A stretch of DNA of 64,000 nt from Polyangiaceae bacterium (GCA_041389725.1 JAWKRG010000004.1:248001-312000), one strand, 5' to 3'; positions 16,761 to 25,207 are shown, counted from the stretch's first letter. The notes: generated by a model not told the origin, from the letters alone. Numbers and translations: made by a program.

Positions 16761-17016
16761 AACGTACTTCGCTCGCGAGCGACCTCGCAGCTCGCTGCAG
16801 CGCGCCCCTCCGCCCGCCGCGCACCCTTGCAGCCCACTCCGCAATCTGCCGCGCGCCCCTCCGCCGCAACCCAGCGCAACTCCGACCGGGACAAGAGCGT
16901 CACACTCGGCGTCACCTGTGACGCTGCCTCCAGCCCGCAATTGCGCCATTTTACGGTGTTTTTGCCGATGCAAACCCACCGGTCCGGCTGGCACGAAGCC
17001 TGCTCTTGTCACCCTC
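16761..17016. other. Gene-free leader region
   Basis: 256 bases between the FGE-type gene and the next lipoprotein. No convincing gene, hairpin or repeat array is seen apart from GCGCGCCCCTCCGCC copies. It probably carries the promoter of the gene at 17017. Confidence 0.4.
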
Positions 17017-17928
17017 ATGAACCGCCAACGGTTGGGCTTTGCTTGGCGCTTCCTTGTTGCTTCTTTCTTGCTTGCCGCGCCTTCCTTGACGGCGTGCTCC
17101 TCCGACGACGATGGCATTTCGTCGTCGGAGTTCGCGTCGCGCTACTGCGCCCTCTTCAAGCCTTGTTGCGCCGCAGCGGGCTTTCCCGATACCGGTCAGC
17201 AGTCGTGCAAGTTCTTTTTCGGTGCAGCTCCCATTCGCGACAAGGGCGCAGCCGAGCAGTGCTTGCGTGAGTACGAGGCGCAGGCCACGCAGCCCGGGTT
17301 TTGCGATCTCACGAGCGGAACTCGCCCTGAGTCCTGTGAGCGCGCCTTCCCCGACTCGGGGCAATCCGGTGGCGGCAGCAAGAAGCCAGGCGAAGCCTGC
17401 ACCTGGGGCGCGAACGACGATTGCGCCGGCGATGCAACCTGCGACACGGTTGGCGGAGCGGACACGGGAAAGTGCGCCGCCTTCGTCATCGTCGGCGACG
17501 GCGCGGCCTGCATCGGTGTGCGCAGCGGAAACGGCAGCAGTTGGTCGGGCGACGCCGTCAATGACCAGATCGCCCTGTGCGATGGCGATGCCGACTTCTA
17601 TTGCTCGAACAGCAACGTCTGCAAGAAGAAGAGCGCCGTGGGCCAGCCCTGCGATGGCTACGAGGGTTGCTTTGACGATGGCTATTGCTCCAGCGGTCAG
17701 TGCGTTGCCAAGCTGGCTACGGGCAGCCCCTGCCCCAACTTCTCCGACCGCTGCAACGACGCCGCCTACTGCTCGGACACCACCCAGCAGTGCGAGCCGC
17801 GCGCCGCAGACGGCCAAAGCTGTTCCACCGGCGACGAATGTCTGAGCAACCACTGCGACTCCAGCACGAAGACGTGCAAGAAGACGACCGGCATAGAAGG
17901 CTTGGTGCTCGGCCTCGTCTGCGGCTGA
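17017..17928 (+). CDS. Cys-rich lipoprotein (Dickkopf-like Cys repeats)
   Basis: A 303-aa product from ATG 17017, whose signal peptide ends in the lipobox LTAC. An N-terminal domain has six Cys (CALFKPCCAAAGFP...CKFFFG). After a Gly/Ser linker come five or more short modules of the form GxxCxxxxxCxxxxYCxxxxxC (for example GQPCDGYEGCFDDGYCSSGQC), the pattern of the small disulfide-rich modules common in secreted proteins of myxobacteria. Binding rather than catalysis is likely, but no ligand can be assigned. The frame upstream of 17017 is open but lacks a signal. Confidence 0.8.
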   Translation: MNRQRLGFAWRFLVASFLLAAPSLTACSSDDDGISSSEFASRYCALFKPCCAAAGFPDTGQQSCKFFFGAAPIRDKGAAEQCLREYEAQATQPGFCDLTSGTRPESCERAFPDSGQSGGGSKKPGEACTWGANDDCAGDATCDTVGGADTGKCAAFVIVGDGAACIGVRSGNGSSWSGDAVNDQIALCDGDADFYCSNSNVCKKKSAVGQPCDGYEGCFDDGYCSSGQCVAKLATGSPCPNFSDRCNDAAYCSDTTQQCEPRAADGQSCSTGDECLSNHCDSSTKTCKKTTGIEGLVLGLVCG

Positions 17929-18289
17929 CCCGAAGCTAGTTGGGTTTGGGGTCTAGCTCCGCTGAACCGCGGCCGGCTACTCATGCCCAGCGCGCCGCTG
18001 CCGCCTTCCACGTCGCGTCGTCACGTCGCGCCGCCCTCCACGTCGCGGCGTCACGTCGCGCGCGCCCGCCGCTGCCGCCTTCCACGTCGCGCCGCTCTCC
18101 ACGTCGCGTCGCCTTCCACGTCGCGTCGCCTTCCACGTCGCGCCGCTCTCCACGTCGCGCCGCTCTCTACGTCGCGCCGCTCTCCACGTCGCGAGTTCGT
18201 CACAGCTAGACACACGCGCTCAGGGCGCCGCGTCGCAGTCACCGTCGCGACGCAAGTCCGTCGCGAAGTTCGCAGTTCGGCCCACGCGC
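17929..18289. repeat. CACGTCGCG tandem repeats and a stop-codon duplication
   Basis: No gene is seen. 18012-18195 consists of about 10 imperfect 17-18-bp units around CACGTCGCGYCGC. CACGCGCTCAGGGCGCCGCG occurs at 18213-18232 and again at 18283-18302, where it includes the stop codon (18290-18292) of the neighbouring minus-strand gene. The array lies between convergent genes. Confidence 0.8.
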
Positions 18290-20116
18290 TCAGGGCGCCG
18301 CGCCGCCGGCGCCACCCTGATCGAATGCGCCCGCTGCGCCGGCGAAGGCGCCGAAACCGCCAAAGCCTCCGCCCGAGAAGCCACCGCCACCCACGGCGCC
18401 GGTGCCACCGCCGGTGCCGCCGAAACCGCAGTCCACAGTGCACCACGGCCACTCATCCGGGGCGCAGATCGAGTCTCCACACCATCCGATCGGCGGAGGA
18501 GGAGGCGGCGGCTTGGTGCAGTCAATGGGGCAGTTCAGAGCGTTCTCGCCGGGTCCGCAGACGTAGTCGCCGCAGTATCCGTAGTAGCCGCAGTCGATGG
18601 GACAGCTGTACTGGTTCTCGCCAGGTCCGCAGACGTAGTCACCGCAATAGCCGTAGTACCCGCAATCGATGGGACAGGTGTACGGGTTCTCACCCATGCT
18701 CGCGTCGCAAACGTAGTCGCCGCAGTACCCGTAGTAGCCACAGTCGATGGGGCAGTTGTACTGGTTCTCTCCCGGCCCACAGACGTAGTCACCGCAGTAT
18801 CCGTAGTACCCGCAGTCTTGTGGGCAGTTGTACTGGTTCTCGCCCGGTCCGCAGACATAGTCGCCGCAGTAGCCGACGTATCCGCAGTCAGTGGGACAGT
18901 TGTACTGGTTCTCGCCGGGCTCGCAGACGTAGTTGCCGCAGTAGCCGACATATCCGCAGTCCTGGGGGCAGTTGTAAGGATTCTCGCTGTCCGGATTGCA
19001 GTAGCCGTCCCCGCAGTAGCCGACATATCCGCAATCGATGGGGCAGTTGTACTGATTCTCGCCCGGCTCGCAGACGTAGTTGCCGCAGACGAAGGGCTTG
19101 CCGCAGTCGATGGGGCAGTTGTACTGGTCTTCGCCAGGTTCACAGACGTTGTTGCCGCAGGTGAAGGGCTTGCCGCAATCGGTGGGGCAGTTGTACTGAT
19201 TCTCGCCAGGTTCGCAGACGTAGTTGCCACAGATCGGGCCGTTGAGGCAGTCGATGGGGCAGGTGTAGGGAGTCTCACCGGGTTCGCAGACGTAGTTGCC
19301 GCAGTAGGGCTCACCGCCGCAGTCGATCGGACAGTTCTTGGGAGTCTCACCGGGTTCGCAAACGTAGTTGCCGCAGTGGGGCTCACTGCCGCAGTCGCTG
19401 GGACAGCTCTGCGACGTTTCGCCGGGCTCACAGATGTAGTTGCCGCAATACGGTTTGCCGCCACAATCGGGTGGGCAGTTGTAGGGGTCTTCACCCGGGC
19501 TGCAATAGCCGTCGCCACAGTAGTTGTTTCCGCAATCGGTCGGGCAGTTCGCTAGGGTCTCGCCCTCGCCGCAATAGCCGTCGCCACAGAAGCCGCAGTC
19601 GGCTTGGCAGTTCCAAGGATCTTCGTTCGGGCCGCAAGATCCGTTGCCACACCATTCCTCGCCGCAGTCGCTGGGGCAGCTCGCCGCGCTCTCGTTTGGA
19701 TCACACTTCCCGTCTCCGCAGTAGCCGGCGCAGTCGTGGGGGCAGGACTCCGCAGTCTCGCCCGGATCACACGTGCCGTTGCCGCACGCGTTGGGGCAAT
19801 CCTTGGGGCACAGCTTCTCTTCGCCGGGATCGCAGAGTCCGTCGCCGCAGTTGAGCCGACAATCCTCGGCGCACGTCTGGGGGCTCTCGCCCGTGCCGCA
19901 GATCCCATCGCCGCAGCTGTCTCGGCAGTCCACGGGGCAACTCAGTTCGTCTTCGTCGGCGTCGCAGGTGCCATTGCCGCAAGTGACCCCGCCATCACCG
20001 CCGCTGCCCGCAACTCCGCCACCAGGATCGACCCGGCTACCGCAGCCCGAGCTGGCCGCCAGTGCTCCGATCACACCGACCCACGCAAACGTCCGCACCC
20101 AATGGGAGATCGCCAT
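18290..20116 (-). CDS. Lipoprotein with 22 Cys-rich CGDGxCxxGExxxxCPxDC repeats
   Basis: A 608-aa product. The signal peptide ends in the lipobox SSGC, followed by a short Gly-rich spacer and then 22 consecutive modules of 18-28 residues with four Cys each. N-terminal modules are diverged (CGNGTCDADEDELSCPVDC) and C-terminal ones nearly identical (CGDYVCGPGENQYNCP). The tail is Pro-rich then Gly/Ala/Phe-rich. The acidic GE/GEN positions next to paired Cys would suit metal binding, but this is inference. Similar modules occur in other large myxobacterial secreted proteins. No enzymatic domain is present, so a rod-like surface protein is likely. The antisense strand is also open across the array as a repeat artefact. 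Confidence 0.85.
   Translation of the reverse strand: MAISHWVRTFAWVGVIGALAASSGCGSRVDPGGGVAGSGGDGGVTCGNGTCDADEDELSCPVDCRDSCGDGICGTGESPQTCAEDCRLNCGDGLCDPGEEKLCPKDCPNACGNGTCDPGETAESCPHDCAGYCGDGKCDPNESAASCPSDCGEEWCGNGSCGPNEDPWNCQADCGFCGDGYCGEGETLANCPTDCGNNYCGDGYCSPGEDPYNCPPDCGGKPYCGNYICEPGETSQSCPSDCGSEPHCGNYVCEPGETPKNCPIDCGGEPYCGNYVCEPGETPYTCPIDCLNGPICGNYVCEPGENQYNCPTDCGKPFTCGNNVCEPGEDQYNCPIDCGKPFVCGNYVCEPGENQYNCPIDCGYVGYCGDGYCNPDSENPYNCPQDCGYVGYCGNYVCEPGENQYNCPTDCGYVGYCGDYVCGPGENQYNCPQDCGYYGYCGDYVCGPGENQYNCPIDCGYYGYCGDYVCDASMGENPYTCPIDCGYYGYCGDYVCGPGENQYSCPIDCGYYGYCGDYVCGPGENALNCPIDCTKPPPPPPPIGWCGDSICAPDEWPWCTVDCGFGGTGGGTGAVGGGGFSGGGFGGFGAFAGAAGAFDQGGAGGAAP
18520..19460 (-). repeat. Coding tandem array of Cys modules (recently amplified part)
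   Basis: About 13 of the 22 modules show near-identical DNA, such as CGCAGTAGCCGTAGTA-type units with period 69-75 bp, which indicates recent amplification at the 3' half of the gene. The older modules at the 5' end differ at most positions. Confidence 0.8.
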
Positions 20117-20421
20117 GGTAGGTGCGAGAGCAAGCCCCGGGCCATTGGGGGCAGTGCGTCAACTATCTAGAATGATTGCACTTCAATAGCGATTGCGCGC
20201 TGTGCCAATCAACCCGGTTGGCACACAACCCGACATCCCGTTCGCGCTACCGCACGCCCGTTCACGCCAGGGCGGGCGCGCGACCGCCGCGCCGGACTAG
20301 ACGATCGCAGCCGCGGCTGGAAGACGACAGCGCGCCGCACGATCGCAGCGCGCCGCCTGGAGCGCGCGGCCTGGACGAACCGAGCGCGCGGCCTAGACGA
20401 CCGCGGCAAAGACGACGCGCA
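20117..20421. other. Gene-free region, probable promoter of the Cys-repeat lipoprotein
   Basis: 305 bases with no supported gene. It contains two copies of GAGCGCGCGGCCT about 30 bases apart (around 20369-20400). The segment near 20170-20200 is visibly more AT-rich than its surroundings and is a likely promoter area for the minus-strand gene starting at 20116. Confidence 0.4.
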
Positions 20422-20889
20422 TCACGGCGGTCGGGTCGAGGGGCTTTGGGCGACCTCGGCGAGGAATGCCGCGGCGCGCTGGGACTCGTCGATGCTCAGG
20501 TCCTCGCGAAGGAACTCCACGGCCTGTGCGGCATCGTAGAACAACCGTCGGCGCGGGTTGTTCGCCTCGCGAATGATGCGTCCAAGCTGCAGCACGAGCG
20601 TGGCGTTGCTCTTGGCGGCGAGGATGGCGACGCGGGCCAAGCGGGAATTCATCTGGCCGAACAGGCGTGCCAGTTCGTCGGCCACTTCCTGCGAGTAGAT
20701 CGCTACAGGCCGATGGTCCGCGCACAAGATCGGGTCAGGGCTGCGACTACCCCCGCTGCAGCTGCGCACCGCTGCGGCCAGCGCATCACTGTACTCTCGC
20801 GCTTCCCCAGGGGTCTTGAGCTGGAAGACTCGGGCCTCGATCAGTCGCCCGAGTTTGACCTCGCAAGTGAACTTGTCTGTCGCACTCAT
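20422..20889 (-). CDS. Hypothetical protein, STAS/SpoIIAA-like fold suspected
   Basis: A 155-aa soluble product starting at ATG 20889. It shows an alternating strand/helix pattern: FTCEVKLGRLIEARVFQL, then an Asp/Cys/Arg loop (PILCADHRPVAIYS), a helix (EVADELARLFGQMNSRLARVAILAAK) and a final helix-rich part. This resembles STAS-like or SpoIIAA-like proteins by eye only. There is no signal peptide or membrane segment. It stands alone between two lipoprotein genes. Function is not assigned. Confidence 0.65.
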   Translation of the reverse strand: MSATDKFTCEVKLGRLIEARVFQLKTPGEAREYSDALAAAVRSCSGGSRSPDPILCADHRPVAIYSQEVADELARLFGQMNSRLARVAILAAKSNATLVLQLGRIIREANNPRRRLFYDAAQAVEFLREDLSIDESQRAAAFLAEVAQSPSTRPP

Positions 20890-21187
20890 TCGAATTCCCG
20901 GACCATGGCGGAGACCCGTGCTACTTGCGCGGCGTCACGTCCGATCTGCATCTTACCGCGTGAAGGCGCGCTGGCCCAGTGGTCCTAGGAAACCACCGTG
21001 ATTGCACCGCGCGGAACGGCGCGGCGCCGTTGGACCCCGAGGGCGACGGAACGCGAAGTGCGGCGCGAGAAAGCCCGGTTGCCCGGCCGAAACGACGTGC
21101 ACGTGCCTCGCGCCCCCGCGCTACGAGGTGCACGTGCTCGCGCCTCGAGGCGTGACAGATGCGCTCGGACGCGTAGACTCAGTGATC
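20890..21187. other. Gene-free divergent promoter region
   Basis: 298 bases between divergent genes. No gene is seen. A short duplicated segment (GCACGTGC...CTCGCGCC) at about 21098-21155 is the only structure noted. Confidence 0.35.
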
Positions 21188-21766
21188 ATGCGAACGACAA
21201 CCTTGCTTGCAGTTCTCTTTGCACTCCCGCTCTCTGCCTGCGGTGGAGACTCGGACTCGAATGGCAACGGTGGAACCGGTGGAGGCAGCGCTGGCTCCGG
21301 GGGCAACAGCGGTGCCAGTGGAAGCGGTGGCGGCGGTGGCAGCAGCGGCGCCACGGGCGGCGCGTCCGGCAACGCTGGAGCGAGTGGCAGCGGCGGCGCA
21401 TCCGGCTCAGGCGGCGCGAGCGGCGCATCCGGCTCAGGCGGCGCGAGCGGAATCAAGTGCGGTGACTCGTTGTCGTGCACTGGCGGCGACGTGTGCGTGC
21501 AGGAAGAGTTCGAGCCAACGAACTGCACGATGATCAACCCCAACGAGAGTTGTCCGTCGGGAAAGTTCCAGACCTTCTGCGGCGGCGCCGGCGGCACCTG
21601 CTGCTGCAATCCCCCCGCGCCCACGACCTACAAGTGCGATCCCGCCGCCAGGTGCGCCGGCAAGGTGACCTGCGCCTGTCTCGAGTGCCCCGTGGGCAAG
21701 ATGTGCATGCCCGTGTCTTCGATGGACTCCGGGATCTTCAACTGCGCCGAACCGCCGAAGCCTTGA
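21188..21766 (+). CDS. Small lipoprotein with Gly/Ser linker and Cys-rich C-terminus
   Basis: A 192-aa product from ATG 21188. The signal peptide (TTTLLAVLFALPLSAC) ends in the lipobox LSAC. Residues about 20-93 are a Gly/Ser/Ala linker. The C-terminal part contains about 16 Cys, including a CCC cluster and CACLECPVGKMC, and is probably disulfide-stabilised. No family is recognised. It shares the anchor-linker-Cys-domain plan of several other proteins here. Confidence 0.75.
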   Translation: MRTTTLLAVLFALPLSACGGDSDSNGNGGTGGGSAGSGGNSGASGSGGGGGSSGATGGASGNAGASGSGGASGSGGASGASGSGGASGIKCGDSLSCTGGDVCVQEEFEPTNCTMINPNESCPSGKFQTFCGGAGGTCCCNPPAPTTYKCDPAARCAGKVTCACLECPVGKMCMPVSSMDSGIFNCAEPPKP

Positions 21767-21855
21767 GTCGCGCACCGCGCCGAGGTCACGCACCGCGCGT
21801 CACACGCCGCGCCGAGGTCACGCGCCGTGCGTGCGGCCAGGCGCGCCGCGTACGC
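21767..21855. repeat. Short GCGCCGAGGTCACGC repeats between convergent genes
   Basis: GCGCCGAGGTCACGC occurs twice about 36 bases apart (21778 and 21814), interleaved with CACCGCGCG copies. Noncoding. Confidence 0.6.
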
Positions 21856-22776
21856 TCAGTCGAGATCCAAGGTTGCGCCGGCGTAGGATTTCACTTCCGC
21901 GCGTAGTTCCTCGATCCACTGCGCGCGACTCGCGAGGGCTCCGAGGCGCGGAACGACCAGTACGTCGCTCGGGGCTAGGTCCAGCCAGGGCAACAAGGGC
22001 TGCGTCGTCACGGTCGCCAGATCCCCGAGCACGGTGGTCAAGGCGTTTCGGCGCTCGATTCGTTTGACGAGCGCCTGCACTCGCCGGCAGTCGGCGATCA
22101 ACGCATCGAGATCCCCCGCGGTGTGCTTTCGTCGATCGACGTCGCGGGTGACGATCAGTGAGAACGGCGCCGACGCCTCGTCCGCCCGGTCCGCAAGGGC
22201 GTCACGAACCTTGCGTGCAGCGCTCTCGTCCAGGCCGCGTATGCGAACCGCGTGCGCGATCGGCCAAGCCGCCATGCGCGCGCGACGAACGAGGGTGTCC
22301 TCCGCCTCCGACCAGATCCGAAACTTTCGACCCGGACCGTCCGAGCTCGGATCGACCCACAGATCCTTTTCCGCCCAGTGACCCCGCACCAGCACGCGCG
22401 CCGCCGTGAGTCGCGGTAGCAAGTGACCGCGCGCGTTGCCGAGCGCCTCGATGGCTTCTTGTTCGACCAAGCCTCCCAGCCCGGGCGTTGCCGCCGCCTC
22501 GACCTCCTCGAGGGCTTTGCGCAACAGGCCAATCGTTTTCGCGCGCTGCTTGGGGCCAGAGCTGGCCAGCACGAGCCACACCGCATCGCCTGCCCTACTC
22601 GCTTCTTCCGGTGGGCTGCCGCTGCGGATGCGAAAGACGGGGCTCTGCGTTTGGGGCTCGCTGGGCTTCGTGTCTTTGCAGCCCAGGGCGAGCCACGCGG
22701 ATGTCGTCAGCAGCCAACTAACGACGGATCGCCGTGAACTCCATGCCTTCGCTCGACCAGCCACTGATGATGCCAT
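21856..22776 (-). CDS. Predicted lipoprotein of unknown function
   Basis: A 306-aa product from ATG 22776. A basic N-region (RAKAWSSRRS) and hydrophobic core (VVSWLLTTSAWLALGC) end at a lipobox Cys. The mature part is alpha/beta with no recognised motif; a helical segment (KQRAKTIGLLRKALEEVEAAATPGLGG) precedes a basic, Arg-rich middle. The start lies inside the 3' end of the upstream lipoprotein gene (59-nt overlap). No other start in the frame would keep the signal, so the overlap is probably real and the two genes co-transcribed. Confidence 0.7.
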   Translation of the reverse strand: MASSVAGRAKAWSSRRSVVSWLLTTSAWLALGCKDTKPSEPQTQSPVFRIRSGSPPEEASRAGDAVWLVLASSGPKQRAKTIGLLRKALEEVEAAATPGLGGLVEQEAIEALGNARGHLLPRLTAARVLVRGHWAEKDLWVDPSSDGPGRKFRIWSEAEDTLVRRARMAAWPIAHAVRIRGLDESAARKVRDALADRADEASAPFSLIVTRDVDRRKHTAGDLDALIADCRRVQALVKRIERRNALTTVLGDLATVTTQPLLPWLDLAPSDVLVVPRLGALASRAQWIEELRAEVKSYAGATLDLD

Positions 22777-23542
22777 CGCCAATCTGCAGACCGAAGGTTC
22801 GTGCATCGGCTCCGCTGCTGCAAGTGCCGTCGATGCGCGTTCCCTCGATGACCATCTGGCACTTGTCGCTGCCCATGGTGCTCTGAAAGTGCCAGGTGCC
22901 GCCGAGGTCACCGAAGATCGAAGTGCGCAGGTCGACGTGTTCACCGTAGAACGTGTCGTAGTCGGGGTTGCCGAGCCACTTTGGAACCAGGTAGGGCTCG
23001 ACGTGAATCTTCTCGCAGTGGGCGCTGACGTTGCCATCGAGATTCCACTCACATCCGCGGTCGGGCTGAGCGCCGATGGCGCGCCAGTTGCCACTGAGAT
23101 TCATCGGGAAGGCACCGACGTCCATCGTGGGGCTGTTCAAGGGGACGAGAAGCGTGCTGGCGAGTCCATAGCCTGCGTCCGCGCCCGCCACCCATCCGTT
23201 GCCCTCGTGTACGATGGCCGCGATTCGCCCAGCGCCAGCGATGGTGCTCTGCTCCGGGCCGAGCTCGAAGCTAGCTTTCGAGGTTTCGCCGTTGCTGCTG
23301 GTGGCGATCACGTCCCACTGACCGACCAGGGAAACGCCGCCGGGTCCGCCAAGACCGCCGCCGAAGCCCGAACCGCCTCCACTTCCGCCGCCGGGTCCGC
23401 CCCAGCTCCCACCGGGACTCGGGCTTCCTTGGCCCGGGATCTCGCCGGAATTCGCGCTGCCAGCGCCGGTGTTCGTGCAAGCGGTTGCGTCCAGAATCAG
23501 CGCGAGCATGCAGCTCTGCGCCACGGTCGTCAGTGTCGACAT
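22718..23542 (-). CDS. Lipoprotein with Gly-rich linker and lipocalin-like beta domain
   Basis: A 274-aa product from ATG 23542, preceded by a strong Shine-Dalgarno (GAGGGGG, 5-nt spacing), which decides the start although the frame is open far upstream. The signal peptide ends in LDATAC, and a Gly/Ser/Pro linker follows. The rest is beta-rich: LVGQWDVIATSSNGET and LGGTWHFQSTMGSDKC open two similar G-x-W segments, and a disulfide between the MGSDKC and GTCSSG Cys is possible. A lipocalin-like barrel is suggested by the G-x-W starts only. It overlaps the next minus-strand lipoprotein gene. Confidence 0.75.
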   Translation of the reverse strand: MSTLTTVAQSCMLALILDATACTNTGAGSANSGEIPGQGSPSPGGSWGGPGGGSGGGSGFGGGLGGPGGVSLVGQWDVIATSSNGETSKASFELGPEQSTIAGAGRIAAIVHEGNGWVAGADAGYGLASTLLVPLNSPTMDVGAFPMNLSGNWRAIGAQPDRGCEWNLDGNVSAHCEKIHVEPYLVPKWLGNPDYDTFYGEHVDLRTSIFGDLGGTWHFQSTMGSDKCQMVIEGTRIDGTCSSGADARTFGLQIGDGIISGWSSEGMEFTAIRR

Positions 23543-23581
23543 GCGGCCCCCCTCGGTCCCCGCAACGAACGAGTTGCGCAA

Positions 23582-23656
23582 AAACGACCCTGGTTGAAAC
23601 GACCCTGGTTGAAACGACCCTGGTTGAAACGACCCTGGTTGAAACGACCCTGCTTG
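23582..23656. repeat. 5 x 15-bp tandem repeat upstream of a lipoprotein gene
   Basis: Five units of AAACGACCCTGGTTG (the last with one change) lie 40-114 bases upstream of the minus-strand start at 23542. The position is where a promoter or operator array would sit. The number of units could vary between strains and tune expression (inference). Confidence 0.85.
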
Positions 23657-23867
23657 CGAAGTCGCGGAAGCGACGCGCATGGCGCGGGCGTCCGGGTGAG
23701 GAAAGCGGGCGCGACGCCGCTGGTGCGGTGCGACGCGGTGGGCGGGAGTAGACGTCCAGGCCGCAGGGCGCCGAGACCCATAAAATAATTGAGCTTTCCA
23801 GGAATGAAGAAACACTCGTTTGTTTTTTATGTTGCGTTGGGGGCGTTGGGGGGCGGAGACTCGGCTC

Positions 23868-24320
23868 ATGGCGACGCGGACGAAACCCGCTCCGGCGCGG
23901 ACGACTGCGTCGCGGGACACGACGATGGGGACGAAACCCGCTCCGGCGCGGACGAGTGCGGCGCGGACCGCCGGGACGAAACCCGCTCCGGCGCGGATGG
24001 CTGCGTCGCGGGATACGGGGACGAAAGCCGCTCCGGCGCGGATGGCTGCGTCGCGGACCGCCGGGACGAAACCCGCTCCGGCGCGGATGGCTGCGTCGCG
24101 GGATACGCGGACGAAACCCGCTCCGGCGCGGATGGCTGCGTCGCGGGACACGGGGACGAAACCCGCTCCGGCGCGGACGACTGCGTCGCGGGACACGGGG
24201 ACGAAATCCGCTCCGGCGCGGACGAGTGCGGCGGGGGACATGACGACGGGGACGAAAGCCGCTCCGGCGCGGATCACGACGGCGCGGACGAGTGCGGCGC
24301 GGACGAGGACGGCGGTGAGG
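23868..24320 (+). repeat. About 9 x 45-bp coding tandem repeat
   Basis: Units of about 45 bp contain ACGAAACCCGCTCCGGCGCG and encode the tail of the TetR protein. Other frames on both strands remain open across the array, an artefact of a repeat length divisible by three. Confidence 0.9.
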
Positions 24321-24938
24321 GCGAGGCCTAGTGCGGACGGCATCCTGGTGGCGGCGGAGCGGGAGTTTGCGCGGCGGGGGTACGGCGAGACGTCGTTGCG
24401 TCAGTTGATGCTCGCGTCGAAGGTGTCGACGACGGCGTTTTACGCGCGCTTTGCATCCAAAGAAGCAGTGCTGCGTGAGCTCGTGCTGCGCTTGATTGGC
24501 GAACTGGACGAGCGCGCGCGCAGCGAACTGATGGCGGCGCGGAGTCCCGAGGACGGATTCCGGCGCGGCGCCGCGGTGCTCGCGGAAGTGCTGGGGCCGA
24601 AGCGTGAGCTCGTGCGACTGGCGCTGACCGAGGGAGCGGCGAGCCGCGAAGTGAACGAGACGGTTGCGCGCGTCTACTCGTCCCTTGCGGCGCTGCTCGC
24701 GTCGCAGATCTTGCGACTGATGGACCGCGGTCGCATCGAGTCCGTGGACGCCGAAGCCGTGGCGTGGGGACTGGTTGGCGCGGTGAACATCCACGTGTTG
24801 CGTTGGGCGGTGTGGCGCGAGATCGAGGTCGACGAGCTCGCGAAGCAGCTGCAGGCCACGGCGAAAGCGCTGACTCCGGTGCTCGTGACCAAGCCGGGCC
24901 GCGTGAAGCAGAACGCGACGCAGAAGGAGCGATCATGA
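23868..24938 (+). CDS. TetR-family regulator with nine-unit Lys/Ala/Pro-rich N-terminal tail
   Basis: A 356-aa product. ATG 23868 follows GGGCGGAG at about 9 nt. Residues 1 to about 150 are nine tandem units of about 15 residues of the type GTKPAPARMAASRDT, strongly basic and Ala/Pro-rich like histone H1-type tails. A typical TetR N-terminal DNA-binding domain follows (ILVAAEREFARRGYGETS, then LRQLMLASKVSTTAFYARF), and then an all-helical ligand-binding domain. Most TetR proteins have only a short N-terminal arm, so the tail is exceptional; it could bind DNA nonspecifically. The stop codon overlaps the ATG of a small repeat ORF (ATGA), which in turn overlaps the M23 gene. Confidence 0.88.
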   Translation: MATRTKPAPARTTASRDTTMGTKPAPARTSAARTAGTKPAPARMAASRDTGTKAAPARMAASRTAGTKPAPARMAASRDTRTKPAPARMAASRDTGTKPAPARTTASRDTGTKSAPARTSAAGDMTTGTKAAPARITTARTSAARTRTAVRARPSADGILVAAEREFARRGYGETSLRQLMLASKVSTTAFYARFASKEAVLRELVLRLIGELDERARSELMAARSPEDGFRRGAAVLAEVLGPKRELVRLALTEGAASREVNETVARVYSSLAALLASQILRLMDRGRIESVDAEAVAWGLVGAVNIHVLRWAVWREIEVDELAKQLQATAKALTPVLVTKPGRVKQNATQKERS

Positions 24939-25207
24939 ACGCGCTTGCTTGCACTGCGATTGCGGTCGTGACTGCGAGTGCGGATGTGACTGCGAGTGCG
25001 GATGTGACTGCGAGTGCGGTCGTGAATGCGAGTGCGGTCGTGAATGCGAGTGCGGTCGTGAATGCGAGTGCGGTCATGAACGCGCTTGCTCACATGAGTG
25101 CGAGTGCGGTCGTGGGTGCGAGTGCGGTCGTGGGTGCGAGTGCGGTCGTGGGTGCGAGTTGCGGCCCTCGGCTGGGCCAAGGCGCTCTGGGAGGAATGCC
25201 GTCATGA
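24935..25207 (+). CDS. Possible 90-aa hexapeptide-repeat protein coupled to both neighbours
   Basis: The ATG at 24935 overlaps the TetR stop (ATGA) and has GGAG five bases upstream. Its own stop overlaps the ATG of the M23 lipoprotein (ATGA at 25204). The product is mostly a hexapeptide repeat of the NASAVV/GASAVV type from 18-bp DNA units. A second frame over the same repeats, in line with the M23 gene and openable by TTG 24949, would read CECGRE-type Cys repeats. The signals favour the ATG frame, but low complexity makes expression as a functional protein uncertain. Confidence 0.4.
   Translation: MNALACTAIAVVTASADVTASADVTASAVVNASAVVNASAVVNASAVMNALAHMSASAVVGASAVVGASAVVGASCGPRLGQGALGGMPS
24953..25160 (+). 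repeat. About 11 x 18-bp tandem repeat
   Basis: Units of the form RVTGCGAGTGCGGTCGTG with a one-unit interruption (AACGCGCTTGCTCACATG). The period is a multiple of three, so all frames stay open. Confidence 0.85.

Noticed and set aside
18535..19555. Antisense Ala/Thr/Val-rich frames over the Cys-repeat lipoprotein
   Set aside because: These are shadows produced by a repeat period divisible by three; they have no signals.
22718..24343. Extension of the minus-strand lipoprotein through the TetR repeat region
   Set aside because: The signal peptide and a strong GAGGGGG ribosome site fix the start at 23542; the upstream frame is the antisense of the TetR tail repeats.
24949..25203. Cys-rich metallothionein-like N-terminal extension of the M23 lipoprotein
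   Set aside because: It would bury the signal peptide and needs a TTG start; the ATG at 25204 has GGAGG upstream and a proper lipobox. It is noted as a finding because the frame is fully open.
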